A stretch of 64,000 nt of DNA from an uncultured Paracoccaceae bacterium (lineage in GTDB: Bacteria > Pseudomonadota > Alphaproteobacteria > Rhodobacterales > Rhodobacteraceae), in contig CAJWNQ010000001.1 in NCBI GenBank assembly GCA_913043905.1, positions 115,319 to 179,318 of the forward strand, in the 5' to 3' direction. The notes beneath the pieces were generated by a model. That model did no database searches. It was not told the origin of the DNA and saw only the letters and a program-made list of their open reading frames with translations. The stretch's first letter is position 1. Each line of letters starts with the position of its first letter. Position numbers and translations under genes: made by a program. Of this stretch, positions 1-8,901 are shown one piece after another.

Positions 1-216
1 CAACCAACTTAATGCAGCTCTAGTTTCCTTAACCGCCTCAGAAACAGGCATCGTACGAGATTTTAGTGCGATCACTTCAAATGCTGATGTATCTTTCGGA
101 GGCTCTTTTGGTACGCCTATCCGAAGAGAAACTTTGACACCACTTCGCGCCAGCATGCTTGCCAAATCAGTAGCCCCAGTAAAATCATCCGCAATGCAGC
201 CTAAAAGTGTTGTCAT
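1..216 (-). CDS. otnK: 3-oxo-tetronate kinase (DUF1537/OtnK family), N-terminal fragment
   Basis: This is the first 72 codons of a minus-strand gene that runs off the window edge, and it is absent from the ORF track. The reverse complement reads MTTLLGCIADDFTGATDLAS, and the ADDFTGATDxA motif is typical of the N-terminus of four-carbon acid sugar kinases. The enzyme phosphorylates 3-oxo-tetronate (2-dehydro-erythronate/threonate) in the cytoplasm. It lies 48 nt downstream of a L-threonate dehydrogenase-like gene on the same strand, and this ltnD-otnK pairing is a known catabolic arrangement. The family is clear; the exact sugar-acid substrate is inferred from the neighbour. Confidence 0.8.
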   Translation of the reverse strand, partial: MTTLLGCIADDFTGATDLASMLARSGVKVSLRIGVPKEPPKDTSAFEVIALKSRTMPVSEAVKETRAALSWL

Positions 217-264
217 TTTTTTTCCTGATCTTTGGCTATTTTTATATAAATTAATGCAAATAAT

Positions 265-1179
265 TTATACTTTATTTGGTAAAGTCAAACCTGCATTTTT
301 AGCGTAAACCTTAGCAACGGCTGAATCATCTTCATTCCCGAAACCCATTTCTGCAGCAGCTACAAACTGTTGCAAAGCAGCAGTTGTAATCGGTGCATCA
401 AAGTTAGTGGAATTAGCCACATCTAGGACAATTCCAAGATCTTTAGGCCAAATATTAACTGAACTATGCGCTGTATAATCACCATCAACAATATGTGGTG
501 CACGGTTTTCTAACATCCAACTACTGCCTGCACATTTACTTATTACTTCAACAAATTTTTCAGGTGTTACACCTTGCGTCATTCCAAAAGTTAAAGCCTC
601 TGCCATGACAGCAATATGAACACCAGCCAGTAGCTGGTTCACCGACTTCATAGCACTGCCTGGCCCAGCCTCATTTCCCAACTTAAATACAGTTTCAGAA
701 ATACTATCTAAAAGTGGGCCTGCAAAACTAAAAGCTTCAGGCGTACCGGAAGCCATAATTGATAATTGGCCATTAGCAGCTTTAACTGAGCCACCAGAGA
801 TTGGAGCATCAAGATAATGAACACCAAACTGTGCACAGCGAGCTTCCATATCTTTAGCAAATAAGGGGGAAACAGTTGCGCAAGCGACAACAACGCAACC
901 AGCTTTTAAATGCTTAACAATACCATCGCCCCCAAATAAAACAGTCTCGGTCTGTACTGCGTTAAGTACAACAATTGCAACAGCATCTAGCCTAGACACA
1001 GCTTCAGAAAAACTACTAGACTCGCCACCTTGATCACAAAACTTAGTAGTTTGTTCTGGACTGATATCGACGCCCCAAACCGTATGGCCCGCTCGAAGGC
1101 ATGATGAGGCGATTCCGTATCCCATGGATCCAAGCCCAATAATTGCAATGTCGAGATTCAAAATTTCCAATGGTTTCAT
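265..1179 (-). CDS. ltnD: L-threonate dehydrogenase-like beta-hydroxyacid dehydrogenase
   Basis: This 304-residue protein belongs to the 3-hydroxyisobutyrate dehydrogenase family. It has a Rossmann GxGxxG near residues 15-20 (IIGLGSMGYGIA), the substrate-binding DAPISGGSVKAANGQLS segment around 125-140, and the catalytic-lysine region GPGSAMKSVNQLL around 170-182. Family members oxidise a 2- or 3-hydroxyacid with NAD(P). Immediate linkage to an OtnK-type kinase points to L-threonate or a related C4 acid, with the product phosphorylated by OtnK. The ATG follows a 160-nt gap and is the natural start. Tartronate semialdehyde reductase is the main alternative if context is ignored. Confidence 0.75.
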   Translation of the reverse strand: MKPLEILNLDIAIIGLGSMGYGIASSCLRAGHTVWGVDISPEQTTKFCDQGGESSSFSEAVSRLDAVAIVVLNAVQTETVLFGGDGIVKHLKAGCVVVACATVSPLFAKDMEARCAQFGVHYLDAPISGGSVKAANGQLSIMASGTPEAFSFAGPLLDSISETVFKLGNEAGPGSAMKSVNQLLAGVHIAVMAEALTFGMTQGVTPEKFVEVISKCAGSSWMLENRAPHIVDGDYTAHSSVNIWPKDLGIVLDVANSTNFDAPITTAALQQFVAAAEMGFGNEDDSAVAKVYAKNAGLTLPNKV

Positions 1180-1341
1180 ATGAACTTTCTTTCGCTACTA
1201 ACCAATTAATGCAATCAAAATTTATAAATTTAACTGAATATTGGCTTTAAGTTGTTTACTCGTATAAATGTTGCAGGCGACACTATCCAATAAGTTTAAC
1301 TTAATAATTTATATCGAAAGAGTAAGTTAAAAAAGATTAAC

Positions 1342-1707
1342 TTAAAAATCTTTGTTCCTTTTTTTTCGTGACTTATGCAGTTTGAATAAAAAAGGTGCTA
1401 ACACCCATAAATAAATAATGTTTAACACGAACTTTATTGGGCGTATCGCAGTAATTTTACCCAAAAATCTATAATAAGGAAGCTTACTCCATATTGCTAG
1501 AAATGCATCCAGTCCAGTTAATCGCATTCCATTAAATTGTGCATGTAATTTTTTAGCAGCTTGATCTTCACTTAATCCCCAAGCATTTAATGTCTCAGGT
1601 GAAATTGGGATAAATACAATTTTATCTTTAGATATTTTTTTGTAATGATTAATTTCTTTATCACAAATAGGACACTCAGAATTATATAATACTTCTAGAT
1701 TAGCCAT
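1342..1707 (-). CDS. DUF393 (DCC family) thiol-disulfide oxidoreductase-like protein
   Basis: This is a small protein of 121 residues. Its N-terminus, LEVLYNSECPICDKEINHYKK, carries the YNxxCPxC signature of the DUF393/DCC family, which has a thioredoxin-like start with a CxxC pair. A hydrophobic stretch near residues 90-110 (KFVLNIIYLWVLAPFLF) may contact the membrane, and the tail is basic (KLHKSRKKRNKDF). Its biochemical role is not established; electron transfer or disulfide exchange is only suggested by the CxxC. It stands alone between ltnD and cobT on the minus strand. Length fits the family. Confidence 0.7.
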   Translation of the reverse strand: MANLEVLYNSECPICDKEINHYKKISKDKIVFIPISPETLNAWGLSEDQAAKKLHAQFNGMRLTGLDAFLAIWSKLPYYRFLGKITAIRPIKFVLNIIYLWVLAPFLFKLHKSRKKRNKDF

Positions 1708-1810
1708 ATTTTTTCTCTTATCTATTATTTACACTGCGAAGTGCAAATTTTTTTATTACTATTAGCAATATTAGAAATTAATTATAGTACCATTTAATCA
1801 AAATTAGATT

Positions 1811-2830
1811 TTATTCTTCTGATACACCAGCTTCTGAAAATGTGGCCATCCCTGCATGACAAGCGAGTGCACCTTGCAGAACAGCAATTGCTAATGCACC
1901 ACCTGAAGCTTCACCCAAACGCATACCCAAAGTTAAGATTGGTTCTTTTTGCAAGTGCCCCAACAATGCCCTATGGGCATTTTCATTTGACTCATGACCA
2001 GCAGTACAATGATCCAATGATCCAGGTATAGTATTTTCCAAGCACGCTGCAGCAGCACTACAAATAAACCCATCTAAAATAACAGGAATAGACTTTGCAC
2101 GGGCACTCGCAATCGAGCCCGCCATTGCAGCCAATTCTCGCCCGCCCAAACATCTAAGAGCTTCAATACCATTCTTGGTTGATGTAGGATTTGAAATCAA
2201 ACTAGTAGCAACTACTTGTGCTTTTTTTTCTAGTCCTATGTCATCTATTCCTGTGCCACGCCCAACCCAATCAATGGCAGATCCCCCATATAAAGCATGT
2301 GAAATCGCGGCCGCTGATGTTGTATTTCCAATACCCATTTCACCCGCAACAAATAGGTCAGTGGACTTATCGACTGCATTCCAACCTATTGTTAGGGCTT
2401 TAACACACTCAGCTTCACTCATTGCAGGACCAGTAGTAAAATCAGCTGTTGGCTTATCTAAATCTAATGCAATAACATCTAATTTTGCTCCAAAAGCTTT
2501 GCATAATTGATTTATAGCCGCACCACCATGTTGAAAATTTATAACCATTTGTTGCGTAACTTCAGATGGGAATGCCGAGATACCCTGTGCAGTTACACCA
2601 TGGTTTCCAGCAAAAACAACTACTTGTGGAGATCGTAACTTTGGTGCTAATTCACCACGCCATGATGAATACCAAATAGCTAGTTCTTCAAGACGCCCCA
2701 ATGAACCAGGAGGTTTAGTCAATTGATTATTACGCTCTGATGCTTGTTTTTCTATATCAAGATTTGAGTTAGGTTGATTCTTTAGCAGTTCTTTGAATTC
2801 AACTAAGGTAGAAAAAGGAGCACTGAGCAT
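1811..2830 (-). CDS. cobT: Nicotinate-nucleotide--dimethylbenzimidazole phosphoribosyltransferase
   Basis: This 339-residue protein matches CobT, which transfers ribose phosphate from nicotinate mononucleotide to 5,6-dimethylbenzimidazole, giving alpha-ribazole phosphate for the lower ligand of cobalamin. Recognisable segments are QLTKPPGSLGRLEELA (about 37-52), FAGNHGVTAQGISAFP (about 73-88), GEMGIGNTTSAAAISHAL (about 163-180) and the C-terminal LGMRLGEASGGALAIAVLQGA. The length equals the usual 330-360. It is divergent from cobS across 84 nt, so the two nucleotide-loop genes probably share a control region. Identification is firm. Confidence 0.95.
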   Translation of the reverse strand: MLSAPFSTLVEFKELLKNQPNSNLDIEKQASERNNQLTKPPGSLGRLEELAIWYSSWRGELAPKLRSPQVVVFAGNHGVTAQGISAFPSEVTQQMVINFQHGGAAINQLCKAFGAKLDVIALDLDKPTADFTTGPAMSEAECVKALTIGWNAVDKSTDLFVAGEMGIGNTTSAAAISHALYGGSAIDWVGRGTGIDDIGLEKKAQVVATSLISNPTSTKNGIEALRCLGGRELAAMAGSIASARAKSIPVILDGFICSAAAACLENTIPGSLDHCTAGHESNENAHRALLGHLQKEPILTLGMRLGEASGGALAIAVLQGALACHAGMATFSEAGVSEE

Positions 2831-2914
2831 ATATTTATCATTTCATCGTTGATTTTTTTTATTATTAACGCCATTTATAAATAGTTAAAATACCAATTGC
2901 GAAGTTTATTATTT

Positions 2915-3679
2915 ATGAGCGACATTAAAAAACGAGCTTGCTTTGAGGCCCATGACATTTGGGCTGCTTTCAGTATGCTAACACGTTTGAAAGTACCAGT
3001 GGACCATAAACGTGCAGGGGAACGAGCAAATGCTGCCACTTGGGCATTTCCAATTGTTGGGGCCATAATAGGTGGTCTAGCTGGTTTCGTTATAATGGTT
3101 GCAAATGCTTTAATGTTACCAGTCAGCTTTAGTGCGGCATTAGCACTTTTAACTTTGATAGCCTTAACTGGAGCAATGCATGAAGATGGTTTAGCTGATT
3201 GCGCAGATGGTTTTTGGGGGGGGCATACTCGTGAGCGTCGCTTAGAAATAATGAAAGATAGCTCAATTGGTGCATATGGCACAGTTATCTTAATTGTCAT
3301 TTTATTAGCAGAATGGTCTGCAATTGAAACACTCGCTCTTTCTAATCCAGTCCTTACATTTGCAGCTGTTGGGGCAATCAGCAGAATACCCATGATCATA
3401 GCATTAAGAGTAATTCCAAATGCTCGGGAAACTGGATTAGCCGTGGCCGTAGGTATTCCACAGCTATGCTCAATTCAAATAGCATGTGGGTTAACTGTAT
3501 TAATATCATTTTTATGCTTAGGTATTCCTGGGCTTATAATCTTAATAATTGGTACATTGTCTGCTTTGCCAGTATTTTTGATAGCAAAAGCAAAAATTGG
3601 CGGACAGACAGGTGATGTGTTAGGTGCCTCTCAGAAATGCGCTGAACTTGGTACTTTGGCAGCCGTGCTCATATTTTAA
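2915..3679 (+). CDS. cobS: Adenosylcobinamide-GDP ribazoletransferase (cobalamin synthase)
   Basis: CobS is the integral-membrane enzyme that joins adenosylcobinamide-GDP to alpha-ribazole, the last steps of B12 assembly. Family marks are FSMLTRLKVP near the N-terminus, the acidic motif MHEDGLADCADGFWGG (Mg-binding DGxAD/D), DSSIGAYGT, and the late GGxTGDVLGA variant GGQTGDVLGASQ. Several hydrophobic helices follow. The ORF track starts at a TTG at 2897, but the ATG at 2915 (MSDIKKRACFEAHD) fits homologues better and gives 254 residues, which is the usual size. It is divergent from cobT. Confidence 0.93.
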   Translation: MSDIKKRACFEAHDIWAAFSMLTRLKVPVDHKRAGERANAATWAFPIVGAIIGGLAGFVIMVANALMLPVSFSAALALLTLIALTGAMHEDGLADCADGFWGGHTRERRLEIMKDSSIGAYGTVILIVILLAEWSAIETLALSNPVLTFAAVGAISRIPMIIALRVIPNARETGLAVAVGIPQLCSIQIACGLTVLISFLCLGIPGLIILIIGTLSALPVFLIAKAKIGGQTGDVLGASQKCAELGTLAAVLIF

Positions 3680-3727
3680 GAACTCATCCTCAATTTAAGA
3701 ATGAGTTTTAAAATATAATCATTGAAT

Positions 3728-4240
3728 TTATGACGCACGCGCTATTAAAATAGCAGTTACTTTTTCACCAGCAATGCCTTCATCTGTAGCATCAACGGCT
3801 GCTACTTCACGTGTTAAACGTTCTAATGCTGCTTCATATAATTGACGTTCTGAATAAGATTGTTCACGCTCTTCATCATTTCTATGCAAATCACGTACAA
3901 CTTCTGCGATTGACATTAAATCACCTGAGTTGATCTTTTGTTCATATTCCTGTGCACGCCGCGACCACATTGCGCGTTTAACTCGGGCACGCCCTCTAAG
4001 CGTTTTCATAGCTTTTTCAACTAATTCAGTACTAGCCAAATTCCTCATACCAACAGCAGTTGCCTTGGCAGTTGGTACCCGAAGTGTCATTTTGTCTTTT
4101 TCAAATAAAATAACAAACAATTCCATTTGCGTTCCAGCAATTTCCTGTGTTTCAACAGTCATAATTTTGCCCACACCATGTGCGGGATATACAACAAATT
4201 CATTTAAACGAAATTCGCCGTATTTTTTTCCTTTAGCCAT
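3728..4240 (-). CDS. CarD/CdnL-family RNA polymerase-binding regulator
   Basis: This 170-residue protein starts with an RNA-polymerase-interaction (Tudor-like) domain, seen as FVVYPAHGVGKIMTVETQEIAG (about 15-36) and MTLRVPTAKATAVGMR. A helical C-terminal domain follows, with RARVKRAMWSRRAQEYEQKINSGD, as in CarD/CdnL. Family members bind the RNAP beta subunit and stabilise open complexes at rRNA and other housekeeping promoters. It is the last gene of a minus-strand run with fdxA, the S4 protein and the helicase, an order common in Rhodobacterales. A 256-nt gap separates it from fdxA, so it may have its own promoter. Confidence 0.92.
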   Translation of the reverse strand: MAKGKKYGEFRLNEFVVYPAHGVGKIMTVETQEIAGTQMELFVILFEKDKMTLRVPTAKATAVGMRNLASTELVEKAMKTLRGRARVKRAMWSRRAQEYEQKINSGDLMSIAEVVRDLHRNDEEREQSYSERQLYEAALERLTREVAAVDATDEGIAGEKVTAILIARAS

Positions 4241-4496
4241 GCTTAGCTATCCTTTTATTTGAAGAGTAAAACCACACACCGAAGATCACCTTTATAAACG
4301 AGCGATAGAAGATATGTGGGTATTAGTTGACCTAGAGTTTAAAAAATATTTGCCATAATCAGCTCAAAACTCCTTAGTTCTTAGAAATATCATATCATAA
4401 AATCACCTTATGTGCCAGCGGTCTAAAACTATATAAATACTCAATAAAATATACGTTTTTGAAACATTATTTTTTTATTTAAAAAAGTGATTCTTA

Positions 4497-4835
4497 TTAG
4501 CCACCTTCACCAGGCTTTTCAGAAAAATACTTTTCTAGCTTACCCTCTTCGCCATCTCGTGCCTCAGCGTCTGGAAGAGGCGGTTTCTGACTTATAATAA
4601 CTGGCCATATTTTGGAATATTTACGGTTAAAATCTACCCACTTTTCAGTGTCAGGTTCTGTATCAGGTAAAATTGCATCTGCCGGACATTCAGGTTCACA
4701 AACTCCACAATCGATGCATTCGTCAGGATCAATTACTAACATATTTTCACCCTCATAGAAGCAATCTACAGGGCAGACTTCTACGCAATCAGTATATTTA
4801 CAAGCAATACAAGCATCATTGACGATATATGTCAT
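4497..4835 (-). CDS. fdxA: 7Fe ferredoxin FdxA
   Basis: This is a 112-residue ferredoxin of the Azotobacter FdI type. The N-terminal half carries the [3Fe-4S]/[4Fe-4S] cysteine sets: [18 protein letters not shown] (CxxC-x4-CxxxCP) and [18 protein letters not shown]-terminal extension rich in acidic residues ([13 protein letters not shown] and following) is typical of the 7Fe class. It carries single electrons in the cytoplasm. It sits 51 nt below the S4-domain gene on the same strand and is probably co-transcribed with it. Identification is firm; its redox partner is unknown. Confidence 0.94.
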   Translation of the reverse strand: MTYIVNDACIACKYTDCVEVCPVDCFYEGENMLVIDPDECIDCGVCEPECPADAILPDTEPDTEKWVDFNRKYSKIWPVIISQKPPLPDAEARDGEEGKLEKYFSEKPGEGG

Positions 4836-4886
4836 TGTTTTTATCCAAGATTAGTAATTACACGCGTATTATGGGGTGTAGTCCGA

Positions 4887-5258
4887 TCAATCAAGACCAC
4901 TATTTGAAAAAGAATGTAAAGCACGGCGCCATTTGCCAGTTGGGCGGCCTTTTCCCTCATATTTTGGATTATAAGGAACTTTTCCCCGTATTGGTGCAGC
5001 ATCAGAACGATCAGTATATAAAGCTTGTGCTTCCGGTGCAGGACCGCGACGTAGTCCAATAGCTGAAATTTCAATTAATCTAATCCAATCACCCGTGGCA
5101 AAAGTTAAAACATCCCCAATCGCCACCTGTTGAGATGGCTTAGAAATCCTTTCTCCATTCACACGGATCTTACCTTCACGAACTAATTTTGCAGCTAAAC
5201 TACGCGATTTGAAAAAACGCGCATGCCAAAGCCACTTATCAATACGATCAGCAATCAG
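4887..5258 (-). CDS. S4-domain RNA-binding protein (HSP15-like), non-ATG start
   Basis: The ORF track gives only 91 residues from MNGERISKP, but the same frame continues upstream through DRIDKWLWHARFFKSRSLAA, the conserved N-terminal half of the S4 RNA-binding fold. That half must be translated for a working domain. Between the preceding in-frame TAA and this segment there is no ATG, GTG or TTG. The possible starts are CTG at 5258 (overlapping the helicase TGA) or ATT at 5255, behind a GAAAGG ribosome-binding site. The CTG start gives 123 residues. Homologues of the HSP15 type bind stalled 50S subunits carrying peptidyl-tRNA. Translational coupling to the helicase is likely. The family is certain and the start is not. 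Confidence 0.82.
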   Translation of the reverse strand: MIADRIDKWLWHARFFKSRSLAAKLVREGKIRVNGERISKPSQQVAIGDVLTFATGDWIRLIEISAIGLRRGPAPEAQALYTDRSDAAPIRGKVPYNPKYEGKGRPTGKWRRALHSFSNSGLD

Positions 5259-7900
5259 GATTTACCTTTCAGCGCCATCAATGCGGCAAACGGATTATCT
5301 GGATCAATAGGCTTATCTTTTTTAACAGGCGCTGGCATTTGTCGTTTAGGCTTATTTGTTTGAGGCTTATTATTTGGTTTGACCTTATTATTTACTTTTT
5401 GAACCTGTTCTGTTCGTTGCGGTCGCACCTTGGGAACCCACTTAAATATGTAAAACGTCTCCGTAGTTTCTTCTTCACTATTTAGGGGCTTTGCTTCTTC
5501 GCCCTCTTTAAGCTCAGGTTTAACTTTATCACGCACACTTTTTTCAACAGTAAATCCAAGTCCCTCCATCATATTCGAGAATTGATCCAATGTTGTTCCA
5601 GATATAGACAGCATATCTGAATTAGCCTCAAAGCCAGCTTTAACATCCTGTGTCCGAGTTAAATCAGCTAATCGCTCAAGCATATCGATACGGATTGCTC
5701 GTTCGCCTGCCAAGCGATAGCCAGCGCGCGGGTAATATCCTTTAGGAGCGCCCTTAGTTTCTGGGATAGTTACTAAACCTGGGGGTGGAGCCTCAGGAAA
5801 TTCATCTAAGCCTTCAAATAATGACCACAATACTAAACGTAATCGCGTTGGAGCAGGCTTTAACATTAACTGTTGAAATAATGTATACTGCCCAAAACGA
5901 ACACCATGCTTGCGGAGTAAACCTCGGCCATCTTGATCTAATTCTTTTACATCCTTAGCAACTACAGAGCGTGGAATAACGCCCAAACTTTCAATAAGCC
6001 TAAATGCAAGCCCACGAGCCATTCCAGTGACCATTCCATCATCACGCATGCCTATTAAAGGCTCAAAGGCAGCATTTACTTTACGGTCCATAAAATGTCG
6101 CAGTCGTTTTTGTACTTTTGTGGCAACATCACTACCAGCTTCATCATCGACAAAAACTTCAATACGCGGAGTGAGGATGTCATCGCTCTTAACCAGCTTA
6201 CCCACACCGTATTCACCCCACATGAGACCACCTTGCTCAGTGAACTCAAATTCAGTATCTGGTGCGTTATATATTCGATCTGCGCGCAAATTAAATTCAG
6301 GCTGAAGGGCCTGAATAGATGCAGATCTTAAGATTTTACCCTCTTCTGCAGTTGCATCTTTGTCCATTTGGAAGCGGAATCCATTTAGTTTACCAACGAA
6401 TTCACCCTCAATAGTCACTTTACCTTTTGTATCAACCTCAGCCACAAGGCTCTCCTTTTGCTTCAAGCGGCGCATCAACATTGATGTGCGCCGATCAATA
6501 AATCGTTGCGTTAACGCGCCGTGAAGCGCATCAGATAAGCGATCTTCTACTGCACGCGTCTCTTCACGCCAATAGCTTTCATTCTGAACCCACCCTTTTC
6601 TTTGACAAATGTACGTCCAAGTACGAATAAATGCTAATCTCTTAGATATAGCGTCTATATCACCACCAGTTTTGTCAATATTTTCAATCTTTTGTGCAAG
6701 CCAATTTTCACTAACTTCGCCTTTTTCATGAAGAAAGTTAAAAATGCGTGATACTAATGTCGTATGATCAGTAAAGCTAACGCCTCGAAAGTCAGGTATT
6801 CCACATGTATCCCACAATAATCGCACCGAAGGTCCATCACTTGCGCGTGCCGCGACTTCTCCATCTTCAACCAATGTGGTTAATGTACGAAAGTCTTCAG
6901 CTGGTTGTGATTTAATTAATAATACATCATTTGAAGGCTTATCTAAAGAATTAATTAAAGCATTAATTGTTCCAAATTCTAATCGAGAGTTTCGCCACTG
7001 AAGCCTCTTTAGTGGTGCAAACTTATGATTTTCGATTGCCTTCACGACCTCTTCATCAATCTGTGATACATCACCAGTTACGCCAAAAGTTCCAGAGTTT
7101 AGATGTCGCCCAGCACGCCCTGCAATTTGAGCTAACTCATTTGGCATCAAATACCGCATACGCCGGCCATCAAATTTAGTAAGGCTAGAAAACGCCACAT
7201 GCTTAATATCTAGATTTAATCCCATGCCAATAGCATCAGTTGCAACTAAATAATCTACGTCACCATTTTGGTACAACTCCACTTGTGCGTTACGTGTACG
7301 TGGGGACAAAGCGCCCATAACAACAGCAGCACCACCTTTTTGGCGCCGCAATAGCTCAGCAACAGCATAAACATTATCAACTGAAAACCCAACAATTGCA
7401 CTTCGTGTAGGCATACGGCTGGTTTTTTTAGACCCTGTATATTTTAACTCTGAGAAACGGCCACGCGTAACAAATTCTACATTAGGTATTAAATGACCAA
7501 TTATCTTGCGCATGGTATCTGCACCTAAAAATAATGTCTCCATAGTACCGCGCATATTTAACAAACGATCTGTAAATACGTGACCACGCTCTGGATCAGC
7601 ACATAATTGCACTTCATCAATAGCAACAAACTCGACTCCAATATCTTGAGGCATCGCTTCGACGGTACAAACCCAATATTGCGCACGTGTTGGAACAATT
7701 CGTTCTTCACCAGTAATCAGAGCAACTGCATTGGGCCCTCTCATCTTTACAATTTTATCATAAACTTCACGTGCCAGCAGGCGTAACGGTAAGCCTATAA
7801 CGCCAGTACGGCGTGCTAGCATACGTTCAATAGCGTAATGAGTTTTTCCTGTGTTGGTCGGGCCTAGGATGGCCGCCAAGCGAGGTTGTATTTGAGACAT
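5255..7900 (-). CDS. SUV3-like ATP-dependent RNA helicase (MgpS-type)
   Basis: This 881-residue SF2 helicase resembles mitochondrial SUPV3L1/SUV3 and its alphaproteobacterial relatives. The helicase core has Walker A ILGPTNTGKTHYAIERM (about 11-27), a DEVQ-type motif II in FVAIDEVQLCADPERG (about 91-106) and motif VI QIAGRAGRHL. Long alphaproteobacterial C-terminal extensions follow, and the tail is basic and low-complexity (VNNKVKPNNKPQTNKPKRQ). It probably unwinds structured RNA in the cytoplasm. It begins 8 nt after the TPR gene and its TGA overlaps the start of the S4-domain gene, so the three form one transcript. Substrate is inferred from the family. Confidence 0.88.
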   Translation of the reverse strand: MSQIQPRLAAILGPTNTGKTHYAIERMLARRTGVIGLPLRLLAREVYDKIVKMRGPNAVALITGEERIVPTRAQYWVCTVEAMPQDIGVEFVAIDEVQLCADPERGHVFTDRLLNMRGTMETLFLGADTMRKIIGHLIPNVEFVTRGRFSELKYTGSKKTSRMPTRSAIVGFSVDNVYAVAELLRRQKGGAAVVMGALSPRTRNAQVELYQNGDVDYLVATDAIGMGLNLDIKHVAFSSLTKFDGRRMRYLMPNELAQIAGRAGRHLNSGTFGVTGDVSQIDEEVVKAIENHKFAPLKRLQWRNSRLEFGTINALINSLDKPSNDVLLIKSQPAEDFRTLTTLVEDGEVAARASDGPSVRLLWDTCGIPDFRGVSFTDHTTLVSRIFNFLHEKGEVSENWLAQKIENIDKTGGDIDAISKRLAFIRTWTYICQRKGWVQNESYWREETRAVEDRLSDALHGALTQRFIDRRTSMLMRRLKQKESLVAEVDTKGKVTIEGEFVGKLNGFRFQMDKDATAEEGKILRSASIQALQPEFNLRADRIYNAPDTEFEFTEQGGLMWGEYGVGKLVKSDDILTPRIEVFVDDEAGSDVATKVQKRLRHFMDRKVNAAFEPLIGMRDDGMVTGMARGLAFRLIESLGVIPRSVVAKDVKELDQDGRGLLRKHGVRFGQYTLFQQLMLKPAPTRLRLVLWSLFEGLDEFPEAPPPGLVTIPETKGAPKGYYPRAGYRLAGERAIRIDMLERLADLTRTQDVKAGFEANSDMLSISGTTLDQFSNMMEGLGFTVEKSVRDKVKPELKEGEEAKPLNSEEETTETFYIFKWVPKVRPQRTEQVQKVNNKVKPNNKPQTNKPKRQMPAPVKKDKPIDPDNPFAALMALKGKS

Positions 7901-7908
7901 AATTTACC

Positions 7909-8496
7909 TTAAAGAGAGGTGCCTTTAAGCTGTTGAGTTAATCGCATTATCGCATCTTGTGCATTCTTAGAGTGTGGATGCACCCCTAATAGCTTTTTGT
8001 AAACCTCTAGTGCTTGCTTTGGGCGCTCAGTACGTTCAAGGATCATACCCAATCCACCCAAAGCACCAAAATGACGTGGATTTAAGCGTAACGTCTGCTG
8101 TATGTCAGCAACTGACGAGCTATATTTTTCCATAAGAAAAAAAACAGTAGCGCGCATATTCCATGCCTCAGAAAAGTCAGGGGCGTCTTTAATAGCTGCA
8201 GTAAAATATTGAACTGATTCGATAAAATTACCATTCGACATGGCGTCCATACCACGCTCTAAAAGAAAATCAACATCACTTGATCCTGATTTACGCCATT
8301 CAGTCCATATTTCCTCTTCTACTTTTTTATATTTTTTTGTTTGTTCATTCTGCAGTTCTAAAAATAGACCATCTAGTTTTGAACTTTGAGCAAATACATG
8401 GTTACTATAAGCGGTTTCAAATGCAAAGATGACCAATGCAATGACTATTAGTTTGGATATTATACGTATTGGATAAATCATCATCATATGCAACAA
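7909..8496 (-). CDS. Exported TPR-repeat protein
   Basis: The 195-residue product has an N-terminal hydrophobic segment (IISKLIVIALVIFAFETAYS) followed by a plausible signal-peptidase site at HVFAQ-SSKLDG, so it is probably periplasmic. Two to three tetratricopeptide repeats follow, for example GMDAMSNGNFIESVQYFTAA, AWNMRATVFFLMEKYSSSV and ALGGLGMILERTERPKQAL, ending in YKKLLGVHPHSKNAQDAI. TPRs mediate protein-protein contacts; the partner is unknown. It heads the helicase/S4/fdxA run with an 8-nt gap. The start among the clustered methionines (MLHMMMI) is uncertain by up to five codons. Confidence 0.78.
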   Translation of the reverse strand: MLHMMMIYPIRIISKLIVIALVIFAFETAYSNHVFAQSSKLDGLFLELQNEQTKKYKKVEEEIWTEWRKSGSSDVDFLLERGMDAMSNGNFIESVQYFTAAIKDAPDFSEAWNMRATVFFLMEKYSSSVADIQQTLRLNPRHFGALGGLGMILERTERPKQALEVYKKLLGVHPHSKNAQDAIMRLTQQLKGTSL

Positions 8497-8550
8497 GTTA
8501 GCATTATACCCACCAAAAGAAAGGGCATAGATACATTATAGGAATTCAAA

Positions 8551-8862
8551 GTGAGCATATTAATAAAAACTATTTTAGCTGAAATAAATAAAAAATTAAA
8601 TGGTAGCGGGTTTGAAAGCGCAATTAAAATAGAAATTTATAACGAAGGTTCTATTTTTATCAATGAAGATGGGGCAAGAACAATTAATGCAAAAGTAGAT
8701 TGCATTATGTCATCAGATGTCGAAACTTTTGAAGGCATTCAAAGCGGACGCATAAAGGCAACAAATGCATTTATGACTGGAAAGCTAAAAATTGATGGTA
8801 ATATGTCTATTGCTATTAAGCTTGCTAACACTCTAAGTTCAAAAAAATCTGCAAAAACTTGA
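8551..8862 (+). CDS. SCP2 sterol-binding domain protein
   Basis: This is a single-domain protein of 103 residues with a GTG start behind an AGGA site about 9 nt upstream. The pattern of a short amphipathic start, SIFINEDGARTINAKVDCIMSSDVETFEGIQSGRIKATNAFMTGKLKIDGNMSIAIKLANTL, matches the SCP-2 lipid-binding fold. The diagnostic end, FMTGKLKIDGNMSIAIKL, is present. Such stand-alone proteins bind hydrophobic ligands in the cytoplasm; the ligand is unknown. It is divergent from the TPR-helicase run (54-nt gap) and convergent with the IMPase-family gene. Confidence 0.85.
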   Translation: MSILIKTILAEINKKLNGSGFESAIKIEIYNEGSIFINEDGARTINAKVDCIMSSDVETFEGIQSGRIKATNAFMTGKLKIDGNMSIAIKLANTLSSKKSAKT

Positions 8863-8901
8863 GATTAGCGGCTTGAAAGCAACTTAATTATTAAATGATA
8901 T

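Noticed and set aside
1180-1341. AT-rich gap with imperfect repeats of AAGTTTAACTTA/AAGTTAAAAAAGATTAACTTA
   Set aside because: The similarity is loose and mostly A/T composition; I could not define a hairpin, promoter or operator with confidence.
2175-2510. 111-residue plus-strand ORF
   Set aside because: It is antisense to cobT, whose coding motifs are unmistakable.
2831-2914. Cobalamin riboswitch between cobT and cobS
   Set aside because: The 84-nt gap is too short for the element and shows no B12-box-like sequence; the nrdJ leader also lacks one.
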